Below are positions 1-8,155 of a DNA stretch of 35,909 nt, piece after piece. The DNA lies in NCBI RefSeq assembly GCF_001431595.1, contig NZ_LDJO01000055.1:1-35909 (forward strand). Direction: 5' to 3'. Under the pieces are notes generated by a model. That model saw only the letters and a program-made list of their open reading frames with translations, had not been told where the DNA came from and ran no database searches. Source of the DNA: Stenotrophomonas acidaminiphila (GTDB lineage: Bacteria > Pseudomonadota > Gammaproteobacteria > Xanthomonadales > Xanthomonadaceae). The translations under genes and the position numbers were made by a program. Numbering within the stretch: the first letter of the stretch is position 1; each line of letters starts with the position of its first letter.

Positions 1-1
1 G

Positions 2-19
2 GGCGAAGCCGGCTTCGCC
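2..19. repeat. 18-bp perfect palindrome upstream of nrdB
   Basis: Positions 2-10 and 11-19 are exact reverse complements (GGCGAAGCC / GGCTTCGCC). In RNA this would fold as a hairpin with a small central loop. It lies about 80 bases before nrdB and has no T-run, so it may be an intercistronic or REP-like hairpin after an upstream gene (nrdA would be expected, but is outside the window). Its function is not established. Confidence 0.45.
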
Positions 20-101
20 ACCCCGCCCAATTCCCGCCCGGCGCCATGCGCCGCCAGCTCCCGGGGCATCTGTCCTCCGGGGGCCAGAAATGGAGTCAAC
101 C

Positions 102-1121
102 ATGTCCGCACAACCCCGCCAGATGCTGCTCGACCCGGGCTTCGAACTGACCCTGCGCCCGATGCGCTACCCGCAGTTCTATGACATGTACCGCGACGCG
201 ATCAAGAACAGCTGGACGGTGGACGAGATCAACTTCCAGATCGACATCACCGACCTGCACCACAAGATGACGCCGGCCGACCGCCACCTGATCCACCGCC
301 TGGTCGCCTTCTTCGCCACCGGCGACTCGATCGTCTCCAACAACCTGGTGCTGAACCTGTACCAGCACCTCAACGCGCCGGAAGCGCGCATGTACCTGTC
401 GCGCCAGCTGTATGAGGAAGCGCTGCACGTGCAGTTCTACCTGACCCTGCTGGACAACTACCTGCCCGACCCGGAGGAGCGCTTCAGGGCCTTCGCCGCG
501 GTGGAGAACATCGCCTCGATCAAGAAGAAGGCCGATTTCTGCTTCAAGTGGATCGACTCGATCCAGGGGCTCAAGCGCATCGAGAGCCGCGAGCAGCGGC
601 GCCAGTTCCTGCTCAACCAGATCTGCTTCGCCGCCTGCATCGAGGGCCTGTTCTTCTTCGCCGCCTTCGCCTACGTGTACTACTTCCGTTCGCGCGGGCT
701 GCTGCCGGGCCTGGCCTCGGGCACCAACTGGGTGTTCCGCGACGAGAGCTGCCACATGGAGTTCGCCTTCGAGTGCGTGCGCACCATCCGCGCCGAGGAG
801 CCGGAGCTGTTCGACGCGGCGATGGAGCGGCAGGTCTACGAGATGCTGGCCGAGGCCATCGAGTGCGAGGTGCAGTTCGCCGAGGACGTGCTGTCCGGCG
901 GCGTGGCCGGCATCTCCACCCGCGACATGCGCCAGTACCTGCAGCACTGCGCCGACAACCACTTCGTCAAGCTGGGCATGGCCAGGCAGTACAACGTGCG
1001 CAACCCGCTGCCGTTCATGGAGCTGCAGGACGTGCAGGAGCTGACCAACTTCTTCGAGCGCCGGGTCTCGGCCTACCAGGTCGGCGTGCAGGGCGAGGTC
1101 GCCTTCGACATGAACTTCTGA
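102..1121 (+). CDS. nrdB: class Ia ribonucleoside-diphosphate reductase, beta subunit (R2)
   Basis: This is the small subunit of aerobic ribonucleotide reductase; it carries the di-iron centre and tyrosyl radical used by NrdA to reduce ribonucleoside diphosphates to deoxyribonucleotides in the cytoplasm. Visible iron ligands (numbered from the chosen start) are D75 (GDSIV), E106 and H109 (EEALHVQFY), E181 (CIEGLFFF), and E215 and H218 (DESCHMEF). Y113, four residues after H109, sits where the radical tyrosine of E. coli R2 lies, so this is a radical-bearing subunit. The C-terminus ends in an acidic/aromatic tail (AFDMNF), as expected for docking to NrdA. An in-frame ATG exists at 90, but GGAG at 92-95 lies six bases before the ATG at 102, which gives 339 residues and is preferred. 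nrdA is presumably just upstream, outside the window. Confidence 0.97.
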   Translation: MSAQPRQMLLDPGFELTLRPMRYPQFYDMYRDAIKNSWTVDEINFQIDITDLHHKMTPADRHLIHRLVAFFATGDSIVSNNLVLNLYQHLNAPEARMYLSRQLYEEALHVQFYLTLLDNYLPDPEERFRAFAAVENIASIKKKADFCFKWIDSIQGLKRIESREQRRQFLLNQICFAACIEGLFFFAAFAYVYYFRSRGLLPGLASGTNWVFRDESCHMEFAFECVRTIRAEEPELFDAAMERQVYEMLAEAIECEVQFAEDVLSGGVAGISTRDMRQYLQHCADNHFVKLGMARQYNVRNPLPFMELQDVQELTNFFERRVSAYQVGVQGEVAFDMNF

Positions 1122-1222
1122 GCCCGTCCGCCGGCGCGGGGATGGCGTGGCGCAGGCGTCACGCCGCCCGCGCCCGGCGCTGCGTATCATCCGCTCCTGC
1201 CCCCGCTGCCGCGACCGTCGCC

Positions 1223-1627
1223 ATGAATGCCCTGCCCCCCGTCGTCCCGCCCACCGAAGTACGCATGGTGGAAATCGTCTTCCCCAACCACACCAACCAC
1301 CTGGGCACCCTGTTCGGTGGCCAGGCGATGGCGTGGATGGACAAGGCGGCGTTCCTGGCCGCCGCGCGCTACTCGCGGCGCACCGTGGTCACCGCGCATT
1401 CGGACCAGGTGGACTTCAAGCTGCCGATCCGAATTGGCGAGATGGTCGAGACCGTCGGCCGGGTGGTCGAGGTCGGGCGCAGCTCGATGACGGTGCAGGT
1501 CGAACTGATTGCCGAGGACCTGCACAGCGGCGAGCGCAAGCTGTGCACGCGCGGCCACTTCGTGATGGTGGCGCTGGATGCCGACGGCCGCCCGACCTCG
1601 GTGCCGCCGCTGCCGCCGCAGGCCTGA
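1223..1627 (+). CDS. acyl-CoA thioesterase, YciA/ACOT hotdog family
   Basis: A 134-residue single hotdog-fold protein predicted to hydrolyse acyl-CoA to free acid and CoA in the cytoplasm. The N-terminal helix block (FPNHTNHLGTLFGGQAMAWMD) carries the Asn, the Gly-Gly and the Asp typical of the YciA/BFIT thioesterase group. It is followed by the strand block HSDQVDFKLPIRIGEMVE and by CTRGHFVMVALDADG near the end. Members usually form hexamers. The ATG at 1223 has a poor Shine-Dalgarno sequence; a TATCAT hexamer at 1185-1190 could be the -10 of its promoter. The sirtuin gene follows after 15 bases on the same strand, so the two may be co-transcribed. Physiological chain-length specificity cannot be read from the sequence. 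Confidence 0.9.
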   Translation: MNALPPVVPPTEVRMVEIVFPNHTNHLGTLFGGQAMAWMDKAAFLAAARYSRRTVVTAHSDQVDFKLPIRIGEMVETVGRVVEVGRSSMTVQVELIAEDLHSGERKLCTRGHFVMVALDADGRPTSVPPLPPQA

Positions 1628-1642
1628 GCCGGGGCGCGCGCC

Positions 1643-2518
1643 ATGGCGCTACGACCGGACGACGCGGGCCTCCACGCCCATGCGGCAACGGACGCGCGGC
1701 TGGCGGCGTTCATCGCCGGCCACCGCCGCCTGCTGCTGCTGACCGGCGCCGGCTGCAGCACCGATTCGGGCATTCCCGATTACCGCGACGCCGACGGCCA
1801 GTGGAAACGCACCCCGCCGGTGGACTACCGCGCGTTCATGGCCGATGCGGCGGTGCGCCGGCGTTACTGGGCGCGCAGCCTGGTCGGCTGGCCGCACATC
1901 GGCCGCGCCCGGCCCAACGCCACCCATCATGCGCTGGCCGCGCTGGAGGCGGCCGGCCGGGTCGAGCTGCTGTTGACCCAGAACGTGGATGGCCTGCACC
2001 AGCGCGCCGGCAGCCGCCAGGTGATCGACCTGCATGGCCGCCTGGATGCGGTGCGCTGCATGGACTGTGGCGCGCACTCGCTGCGGGAGGCGCTGCAGCA
2101 GCGGATGCTCGACGCCAACCCGGCGTGGGCGGCGCTGCAGGCGGTCCAGGCCCCCGATGGCGATGCCGACCTGGAGCGCGACTTCAGCCGGTTCGTGGTG
2201 CCCGGCTGCACGGCCTGCGGTGGCCTGCTCAAGCCGGACGTGGTGTTCTTCGGCGAGAACGTGCCGCGCGAACGGGTTGCCAGCGTGCACGCGCATCTGG
2301 AGCGCGCCGACGCGGTGCTGGTGGTGGGCTCTTCGCTGATGGTCTATTCCGGCTTCCGTTTCGTCGATGCCGCGGCCCGGGCCGGCCTGCCGGTGGCGGC
2401 GGTCAACCTCGGCCGTACCCGCGCCGACGCCCTGTTGTCGCTGAAGATCGAACAGCCCTGCGCGCAGGCGCTGGGGTTCCTGCTCGACGGCGCATGGGCG
2501 GCGGCCAAGACGCAGTGA
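1643..2518 (+). CDS. Sir2-family NAD-dependent protein deacylase (class II-like sirtuin)
   Basis: This 291-residue protein has the complete sirtuin signature: GAG-S-T-SGIPDYR at about residues 35-48 (NAD binding), QNVDGLH at 113-119, catalytic H131 in DLHGR, two Cys pairs for structural zinc (C139/C142 and C189/C192), GGLLKPDVVFFGE at 193-205 and GSS near 235. Sirtuins remove acyl groups from lysines, consuming NAD+ and releasing nicotinamide and O-acyl-ADP-ribose. The GIPDYR form and overall spacing resemble SIRT4-like class II sirtuins rather than E. coli CobB; that class assignment is my inference. The gene follows the thioesterase by 15 bases. A nicotinamidase that could recycle the nicotinamide product is encoded 2.2 kb downstream on the other strand. 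Confidence 0.92.
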   Translation: MALRPDDAGLHAHAATDARLAAFIAGHRRLLLLTGAGCSTDSGIPDYRDADGQWKRTPPVDYRAFMADAAVRRRYWARSLVGWPHIGRARPNATHHALAALEAAGRVELLLTQNVDGLHQRAGSRQVIDLHGRLDAVRCMDCGAHSLREALQQRMLDANPAWAALQAVQAPDGDADLERDFSRFVVPGCTACGGLLKPDVVFFGENVPRERVASVHAHLERADAVLVVGSSLMVYSGFRFVDAAARAGLPVAAVNLGRTRADALLSLKIEQPCAQALGFLLDGAWAAAKTQ

Positions 2519-2559
2519 TCCACCACGCCGGTTGAATCGCCCCGCCGCGCGGGAGTGCA

Positions 2560-3687
2560 ATGGGCACCCCCCACAAAGCGGATCACCCCCACGTGAGCCA
2601 TCTGTTCTCGCCGCTGTCGCTCGGCCCGTTGTCCCTGTCCAACCGCATCGTCATCGCGCCGATGTGCCAGTACTCGGCCGATGACGGCCGTGCGTCCGAC
2701 TGGCATGCCCAGCACCTGGGCACGCTGTCGCAGTCCGGTGCCGGACTGCTGATCCTGGAGGCCACCGCGGTGGAACCCCGGGGCCGCATCAGCTGGGCCG
2801 ACCTGGGACTGTGGGACGACGCCACCGAAGCGGCGCTGGGCGGGGTGCTGGCCTCGGTACGGCGCTGGTCGAAGATGCCCATCGGCATCCAGCTGGCGCA
2901 CGCCGGGCGCAAGGCGTCCACCGCGCGGCCCTGGGACGGCGGTGGCGCCATAGCGCCCGGCCAGGCGCATGGCTGGCAGGTGCTGGCGCCGTCGGCGCTG
3001 CCGTTCAACGCCGGCGATCCGGTCCCGCAGGCGCTGGACGCGGCCGGCATCGACGCGGTGGTGGAGGCGTTCGCCGCGGCCGCACGGCGCGCGGCGCGGC
3101 TGGGCCTGGAGCTGATCGAGATCCATGCCGCGCATGGCTACCTGCTGCATCAGTTCCTGTCGCCGCTGAGCAACCGCCGCGACGACGACTACGGCGGCTC
3201 GCTGGACAACCGCATGCGCCTGCTGCTGCGGGTGTTCGATGCGGTACGCGCAGCGGCACCCGCCCATGTCGCGGTGGGCGTGCGGATCTCCGCGACCGAC
3301 TGGGTGGAGGGCGGCTGGGACGTGGCGCAGAGCATCGCGCTGGCCGGTGCGCTGGAGGCGCGCGGCAGCGACTTCATCCACGTTTCCAGCGGTGGGCTGG
3401 ATCCGCGCCAGCAGATTCCGGTGGGGCCGGGCTACCAGGTGCCGCTGGCCAGCGCGATCAAGGCGCAGGTCGCCACGCCGGTGATCGCGGTGGGGCTGAT
3501 CACCGAGCCGCGCCAGGCCGAAGCGATCCTGGCCGCGGGCCAGGCCGATGCCATCGGCATCGCCCGCGGCATCCTCTACGACCCGCGCTGGCCCTGGCAT
3601 GCGGCCGCCGAACTCGGCGCACGGGTGCAGGCCGCGCCGCAGTACCTGCGCTGCCAGCCGCACGGGCTGCGCGATCTGTTCGGCTGA
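2560..3687 (+). CDS. NADH:flavin oxidoreductase / old yellow enzyme, YqjM-like
   Basis: A 375-residue FMN-dependent TIM-barrel oxidoreductase of the old yellow enzyme family that reduces activated C=C bonds with NAD(P)H. Features match the thermophilic-like (YqjM) subclass: the N-terminal APMCQYSA with C36 and Y38 in place of the classical Thr, QLAHAGRKAS at 111-120, the substrate-binding His pair H189 and H192 in EIHAAHGYLLHQFLSP, and FMN phosphate-binding glycines near the C-terminus (VGLIT, ADAIGIARG). A GGGAG four bases upstream supports the ATG at 2560; a GTG at 2593 is a second possibility. It is transcribed in the same direction as the sirtuin, with 41 bases between them. The natural substrate is unknown. 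Confidence 0.92.
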   Translation: MGTPHKADHPHVSHLFSPLSLGPLSLSNRIVIAPMCQYSADDGRASDWHAQHLGTLSQSGAGLLILEATAVEPRGRISWADLGLWDDATEAALGGVLASVRRWSKMPIGIQLAHAGRKASTARPWDGGGAIAPGQAHGWQVLAPSALPFNAGDPVPQALDAAGIDAVVEAFAAAARRAARLGLELIEIHAAHGYLLHQFLSPLSNRRDDDYGGSLDNRMRLLLRVFDAVRAAAPAHVAVGVRISATDWVEGGWDVAQSIALAGALEARGSDFIHVSSGGLDPRQQIPVGPGYQVPLASAIKAQVATPVIAVGLITEPRQAEAILAAGQADAIGIARGILYDPRWPWHAAAELGARVQAAPQYLRCQPHGLRDLFG

Positions 3688-3812
3688 TCGCGGCACCGGC
3701 GGCGCTCGCGTCGCCGGTGACTGCAGGGCAGGCGTCGCCGTGGCCGCCGCAGCGACCTGCGAGGGCAGTAAAGGTTTCCCCGGAAAATGTCGTCCGTCGC
3801 TAGACTCCGTCG
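3688..3812 (+). promoter_or_regulatory. putative leaderless promoter of purU
   Basis: A TAGACT hexamer at 3801-3806 is followed by exactly six bases and then the purU ATG at 3813. A -10 element at this spacing would put transcription start on the A of the start codon, and no convincing Shine-Dalgarno sequence is present. I see no good -35. The same arrangement occurs before three other genes in this window. Confidence 0.45.
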
Positions 3813-4664
3813 ATGCGACCCGATTACATCCTCACCCTTTCCTGCCCGGACCGTACCGGCATCGTCTACCGCGTTTCCGGCCTGTTGTTCGAGGCCGGCT
3901 GCAACATCCTCGACGCCCAGCAGTTCGGCGACGAGGAAAGCGGCCGTTTCTTCCTGCGCGTGCACTTCGACATGGCCGCGGCCGGCGAGGCGGCCGGGCT
4001 GCGCGGGCGCCTGGGGCAGCTGGGCGCGGAATACGCGATGGACTGGCAACTGCACGACGCGCGCCGCCGCGCGCGGCTGCTGGTGCTGGTCAGCAAGCAG
4101 GGGCATTGCCTGAACGACCTGCTGTTCCGCGCGCACAGCGGCCACCTGCGGGTGGACATCGCCGCGGTGGCTTCCAACCACCCGGACTTCGCCACGCTGG
4201 CCGGTTCCTACGGCGTGCCGTTCCACCACCTGCCGGTGGATGCGGCCAACCGCGCGCAGCAGGAACGGCAACTGCTCGACCTGATCGAGCGCGAGCGCAT
4301 CGACCTGGTGGTGCTGGCGCGCTACATGCAGATCCTCTCGCCGCAGCTGTGCCAGGCGCTGGCCGGCCGCGCGATCAACATCCACCACAGCTTCCTGCCC
4401 AGCTTCAAGGGCGCCCAGCCGTACCACCAGGCGCACGCGCGCGGGGTCAAGATCATCGGCGCCACCGCGCACTACGTCACCAGCGACCTGGACGAAGGCC
4501 CGATCATCGAGCAGGACGTGGCCCGCGTGGACCATGCCATGACGCCACGCGACCTGGTGCGGCTGGGCAGCGACACCGAATCGCTGGTGCTGGCCCGCGC
4601 GGTGCGCCGCCACGTCGAGCACCGCATCCTGCTCAACGGCCACCGCACCGTGGTGTTCCGCTGA
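3813..4664 (+). CDS. purU: formyltetrahydrofolate deformylase
   Basis: PurU hydrolyses 10-formyl-THF to formate and THF, which balances the one-carbon pool and supplies formate for PurT-type purine synthesis. The 283-residue length is normal for the family. An N-terminal ACT domain (about residues 5-80, beginning YILTLSCPDRTGIVYRVS) senses small-molecule effectors such as methionine/glycine in E. coli. It is followed by a formyl-transferase fold with the catalytic triad N189 (INIHHSFLPSF), H191 and D227 (TSDLDEGPI). It ends 9 bases from the convergent nicotinamidase gene. metE, which also draws on folate one-carbon units, lies elsewhere in the window but is not linked. The start has no obvious Shine-Dalgarno sequence and may be leaderless. 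Confidence 0.95.
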   Translation: MRPDYILTLSCPDRTGIVYRVSGLLFEAGCNILDAQQFGDEESGRFFLRVHFDMAAAGEAAGLRGRLGQLGAEYAMDWQLHDARRRARLLVLVSKQGHCLNDLLFRAHSGHLRVDIAAVASNHPDFATLAGSYGVPFHHLPVDAANRAQQERQLLDLIERERIDLVVLARYMQILSPQLCQALAGRAINIHHSFLPSFKGAQPYHQAHARGVKIIGATAHYVTSDLDEGPIIEQDVARVDHAMTPRDLVRLGSDTESLVLARAVRRHVEHRILLNGHRTVVFR

Positions 4665-4682
4665 GCGGCGGCATCACGCCGC
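4665..4682. terminator. hairpin between convergent purU and pncA
   Basis: GCGGCG (4665-4670) and CGCCGC (4677-4682) form a 6-bp GC stem around a 6-base loop directly after the purU stop, overlapping the pncA stop. It has no T-run, so termination efficiency is doubtful. Confidence 0.35.
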
Positions 4683-5297
4683 GATGTCGATCCCGCCTTC
4701 GATCAGCGCGATCCGGGTGGCTTCGTCGCCATCGGGCGATACCGGCCGCGTCAGCTCCCACAGCACGCGCACGCGGAAACCGCTGATCGCCGCGTCCTGC
4801 GCGCTCCACAACACGCAGTAGTCGCGTGCCAGCCCGCATACGTGCACCTCGGTGATGCCGCGTTCGTGCAGCCAGCCGGCCAGGCCGGTGGCCGGGCGGT
4901 CGCCCCGGGGGCCATGGTTCTCGCGGAACGCGCTGTACGAATCGACCTGGCGGTGGGTGCCCTTGCGCAGGATCAGGTCGGCGTTGTTCCAGTCCACCTG
5001 CGGGTGCAGCGCCGCGCCCGCGGTGCCCTGCACGCAGTGGTCCGGCCACAGCGTCTGCGCATGCCCGTGCAGCTGGATCACCCCGAACGGCCTGCGGCCG
5101 GCATGCTGGCTTGCGAACGATGCATGGTCGGCCGGGTGCCAGTCCTGGGTGGCCACGACGGTGGCGTAGTGGCGCCGCGCCAGCAGCGCGGCGATGCCCG
5201 GCACGATGGCGTCGCCCTGGTGGCAGGGCAGCGCACCGCCGGGCATGAAGTCGGGTTGCAGGTCGATCACCAGCAGGGCGGTGTCATTGCCGTACAT
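4674..5297 (-). CDS. pncA: nicotinamidase (isochorismatase-fold amidase)
   Basis: A 207-residue nicotinamidase that converts nicotinamide to nicotinate and ammonia in the NAD salvage (Preiss-Handler) route. The Asp-Lys-Cys triad is D12 (LVIDLQPDF), K112 (ILRKGT) and C161 (GLARDYCVLWSA). Metal ligands D52 and H54 lie in QDWHPADHASF, with a further candidate His at 87 in WPDHCVQ. The start MYGNDTALLVID at 5297 aligns with family N-termini; longer in-frame starts (to 5366) would add an unrelated Pro/Arg-rich tail. A TACACT hexamer (revcomp of 5325-5330) could be its -10. It is convergent with purU and divergent from the mgtC-like gene. With the nearby sirtuin it gives a possible NAD-consuming/recycling pair. 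Confidence 0.95.
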   Translation of the reverse strand: MYGNDTALLVIDLQPDFMPGGALPCHQGDAIVPGIAALLARRHYATVVATQDWHPADHASFASQHAGRRPFGVIQLHGHAQTLWPDHCVQGTAGAALHPQVDWNNADLILRKGTHRQVDSYSAFRENHGPRGDRPATGLAGWLHERGITEVHVCGLARDYCVLWSAQDAAISGFRVRVLWELTRPVSPDGDEATRIALIEGGIDIAA

Positions 5298-5434
5298 CGC
5301 AGGTTCCGGTGCGGGGAACCTTGGAGTGTAACGCCGCAATGGATGGTGCCGGCCGGCGGCGTCCACCGCGCGGTGCGGGCACCGGCCTACACTGCGGTGT
5401 CGGCGGGCTGCCGGCAGGTGATCGGGAGGCGGCG
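5298..5434. promoter_or_regulatory. divergent promoter region of pncA and the MgtC-like gene
   Basis: This 137-bp divergent gap holds a TACACT hexamer on each strand: 5388-5393 on plus, reading toward the MgtC-like gene, and 5325-5330 on minus, reading toward pncA. These are the only -10-like sequences I see, and -35 elements are not convincing. Confidence 0.3.
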
Positions 5435-6127
5435 ATGATCCAGTGGTGGGAACTCGGCCTGCGGCTGTTGCTGGCGGCCCTGCTCGGCGCGGTGATCGGC
5501 ATCAACCGCGGGCGCCTGGAATGGGCGGCGGGGTTGCGCACGCACATGCTCGTCTGCGTGGGTTCGGCGCTGGCGGTGATCGTGTCCACGTTCGGCTTCT
5601 TCGACGTAGTGGGGCGCCCGGGCATCCAGCTCGATCCGTCGCGCATCGCCGCGCAGGTGGTCAGCGGCGTGGGTTTCCTCGGCGCCGGCACCATCCTGTT
5701 CCTGCAGCGCGAGCAGGTGATCCGCGGGCTGACCACCGCGGCCGGGCTGTGGGCGGTGGCGTCGGTCGGCCTGGCCGCGGGCGCCGGCCTGTATGCGGCG
5801 GCGATCATGGCGATGCTGCTGATGTGGGCGATCCTGGCGCTGCTCAAGCCGCTGGAGCAACGCTACCTGCACCGTCGCGCGCACAGTGGCCGGCTGCGCC
5901 TGCGCGTTGCCGTGGGCACGCCACTGGCACGCGTCGAGAATGCCGCCAACGATGCGGGCCTGCCGGTCAGGCGCATCACCCTGCGTCCGCGCGAGCAGGA
6001 CGACGACATCGTCGACATCGATTGCGACCCGCCCCTGCCGCGCGCGCAGATGCTGGCCAAGGCAGAGCAGCTGGGCCGCGTCGAAGGCGTGGTGTCGGTG
6101 GAACTGCCGGGGCTGGCCGAGGGCTGA
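5435..6127 (+). CDS. MgtC/SapB family inner-membrane protein
   Basis: A 230-residue MgtC/SapB-type protein. The N-terminal ~145 residues form four to five hydrophobic helices with the family hallmarks (AVIGINRGRLEWAAGLRTHMLV, then SGVGFLGAGTIL). The ~80-residue C-terminal part (from about residue 150) is a soluble, ACT-like cytoplasmic domain ending near VVSVELPGLAEG. Family members are linked to growth at low Mg2+, membrane potential control and virulence; they are no longer considered Mg2+ transporters themselves. GGGAGG five bases before the ATG at 5435 fixes the start. No Mg2+-sensing leader is visible upstream, and the gene is not adjacent to phoPQ, which lies 20 kb away. Confidence 0.88.
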   Translation: MIQWWELGLRLLLAALLGAVIGINRGRLEWAAGLRTHMLVCVGSALAVIVSTFGFFDVVGRPGIQLDPSRIAAQVVSGVGFLGAGTILFLQREQVIRGLTTAAGLWAVASVGLAAGAGLYAAAIMAMLLMWAILALLKPLEQRYLHRRAHSGRLRLRVAVGTPLARVENAANDAGLPVRRITLRPREQDDDIVDIDCDPPLPRAQMLAKAEQLGRVEGVVSVELPGLAEG

Positions 6128-6263
6128 CCGGCAGGGCGGGTGGCGGGTGGCGGGCAGGCGCAAGCCGTTGTCCCGGCCAATGGTGGATCGTGCGGCAACC
6201 GGCCGCGTCTTCGATCGCGACCCCGCGTGGGTTTCGGGCCATGGCCCGGGGTAGGGGAAATCC

Positions 6264-6342
6264 CTTCTTCACACAATCATCACAAACATATATGGTGCGC
6301 GGTCGCTCGGCCACGGGCCCGGGCGCGCGGCATTCGCCGCGC
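6264..6342 (+). promoter_or_regulatory. AT-rich promoter-like patch and 5'-UTR hairpin before the CsgG-like gene
   Basis: The sequence at 6264-6298 is conspicuously A+T rich for this window and contains CATATATG around 6288-6295, the best -10 candidate. Downstream, GCGCGGC (6325-6331) and GCCGCGC (6336-6342) form a 7-bp stem with a 4-base loop within the presumed leader. Confidence 0.35.
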
Positions 6343-6395
6343 AGGCCGGATGGTTTGCATCCATGTCCCAGGAAAGGGGCAATCTGGAGATGGTG

Positions 6396-7649
6396 ATGAT
6401 TGAAGTTCCTGTTCGGCCCAGCGCTCTGCTCGCGACCGTCCTTGGCATCGTGCTGGGCGCGACCAGTTTTTCCAGTCACGCGACGATCTCCAAGATCGTC
6501 CCCGGGGCGCGCCTGATCTCCGCCGCCCTGGGTTCGAAGACGTGTCCGGAAAGTGCAGGCTCCCTGCGCATCGTCGAGCCCGACGACGGCATGGGTGCAT
6601 GGGCATCGTATGGCCTGCCCGCACCCACGCGCATGCTGCGCGTGCTGGTGAACGACTCGCGCTGCTTCGCCGTCCTGGACCGTGGCGTCGGTTTTGCCGC
6701 CGCGCAGGCCGAGCGCGCGCTGGCCCAGGCCGGTCACCTGCAGGACGACCAGAACATCGGGGCAGGGCAGATGCTGGGCGCCGACTTCGTGCTGATTCCC
6801 GACATCGTCTCGCAGAACCCGAACGCGGGCGGGAGCAATGTCGGCGTGCAGGCGGCATCCGGACAGAAGCGTGGCCTGATGGCCGGCATGCTCAACGTCG
6901 CCACGCTGGGCATCTCGGGCAGGATGTCCAGCAACAGACAGACGGCGCAGGTGGTGTTGACGCTCGTTGACGTACGCACGTCCGAACAGCTGGTCAGTGT
7001 GACCGGCGAAGCGAAGATCACCGATCGCGCGTGGTCGGCGATGGTCAATGCATCGAACGTGCAGGGCAGCGCGGGCATGCGCCTGGGCAGCTGGGAGAAC
7101 ACCGAGATCGGCAAGGTCATCCAGGAGGCCTACGAGGAAGCCTTCGAGCAGATGGTTGCGGATATCCAGAAGCCGCGCAGCCGGGTGTTCGCGCGGCAGC
7201 AACCGAAAGCGGCCCCGCAGCCCCCGGCGATCATGGCCGCAGTCGAACCGCTGGCCCGCCTGGACGCGCCGGCGATCGCGGACCAGGCCACCGCCATGAT
7301 ACCCGTGCTCGCCGCCGCGTCGCCGCCGGCACCAGCGCCGATGCCGCTGCCCGGTGAAGTCGGGGCAGTGCGCGGGGTGGCGCCGGAGGCCACCGCCGTG
7401 CCGCCCGTCGCCGACGTGGCGCCTGACGCGCAGCTGGCGCTGAGACAACTGGCAGCGACGGGCACGCTCGAACTCCGCCGCACCGCGCGCCTGCTCAGTG
7501 GCGCGAGCAGCCAGGCGGGTACGGTGGCCGAACTGGCTGCCGGCATGCTGGTGTTTCCCACCGGCAACATCCAGGGGAACATGCTCGAAGTCGAGGACGA
7601 GATGGGCAACAAGGGCTGGGTGCCATCGGCGGTGGTGTCGGCGCCCTGA
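6396..7649 (+). CDS. secreted CsgG/HfaB-like protein with C-terminal SH3-like domain
   Basis: Three in-frame ATGs (6363, 6390, 6396) are possible. GGAG at 6386-6389 lies six bases before 6396, which gives 417 residues beginning with a plausible signal peptide (hydrophobic about 8-24, cleaved near SSHA). Residues about 40-235 resemble the CsgG/HfaB family: SRCFAVLDRG, then AERALAQAG, GQMLGADFVLIPDI, and a region of alternating strands (AQVVLTLVDVRTSEQLVSVTGEA). An Ala/Pro-rich linker (about 240-345) leads to an SH3-like C-terminus ending in GNKGWVPSAVV. CsgG proteins build outer-membrane secretion channels for curli, but there is no lipobox Cys here, so a periplasmic role in envelope assembly is more cautious. 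No curli genes are adjacent. The domain call is by eye. Confidence 0.6.
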   Translation: MIEVPVRPSALLATVLGIVLGATSFSSHATISKIVPGARLISAALGSKTCPESAGSLRIVEPDDGMGAWASYGLPAPTRMLRVLVNDSRCFAVLDRGVGFAAAQAERALAQAGHLQDDQNIGAGQMLGADFVLIPDIVSQNPNAGGSNVGVQAASGQKRGLMAGMLNVATLGISGRMSSNRQTAQVVLTLVDVRTSEQLVSVTGEAKITDRAWSAMVNASNVQGSAGMRLGSWENTEIGKVIQEAYEEAFEQMVADIQKPRSRVFARQQPKAAPQPPAIMAAVEPLARLDAPAIADQATAMIPVLAAASPPAPAPMPLPGEVGAVRGVAPEATAVPPVADVAPDAQLALRQLAATGTLELRRTARLLSGASSQAGTVAELAAGMLVFPTGNIQGNMLEVEDEMGNKGWVPSAVVSAP

Positions 7650-8155
7650 TTCGCGCCGCTTCTGCCGTGATGCGCGTCCTCCGCTCGTCTTTCCGGGCCT
7701 CGGCATGACATATCGCCACGCCCGGCATTGAACGGGTGCGTGGCGTGCGGCCGGGCCGGTGACTGGGCGCGGGGTGTCCTTGCCACAGCCTGTGCGCCGC
7801 CACCGGTCGGGCCTGCAGCCGCGGCGGGCCACGATCGCGTTGGCACCGGGCATGGGGCTGGACGCGTGCACTGCCACGGCAATATCGACAGGCTGCAGTA
7901 CCTCGGCTGCCAGCCATCTTCTCTTACCCGGGGGATGCGGGTGCCGGCACCCAACCACCGGGATGCAGACGCGAAGGTGCGGCCGTGCGCAGGCACATGG
8001 CGCCGACACCTGGGACGTTCCCGGAGCCGCATGCATTGCATTGGACCCGGCCGGTGCACCTTCGCACGGCGGGACCTTGTGCGCCGCCGGCGCAGCGGCG
8101 ACGATGTTCGCGGCTGCCGACCCGCGCAGCGCCATGAACCGGGAAGCGGATACCG
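7650..8155. other. 506-bp stretch with no supportable gene
   Basis: Open frames here run through both neighbours in several phases and have the composition expected of random high-GC sequence. None has a plausible start, Shine-Dalgarno sequence or recognisable motif. I see no tRNA, no strong terminator and no repeat. The last ~25 bases supply the leader of the DUF6916-like gene (GGGAAGCGGA before the ATG). Confidence 0.5.

Noticed and set aside
90..101. ATG at 90 as the nrdB start
   Set aside because: The GGAG of the better-placed ribosome binding site for ATG 102 lies inside this segment, and the four extra residues are not typical.
5976..8135. 719-codon minus-strand frame across the MgtC-like and CsgG-like genes
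   Set aside because: It is antisense to two well-supported genes and has biased, motif-free composition.
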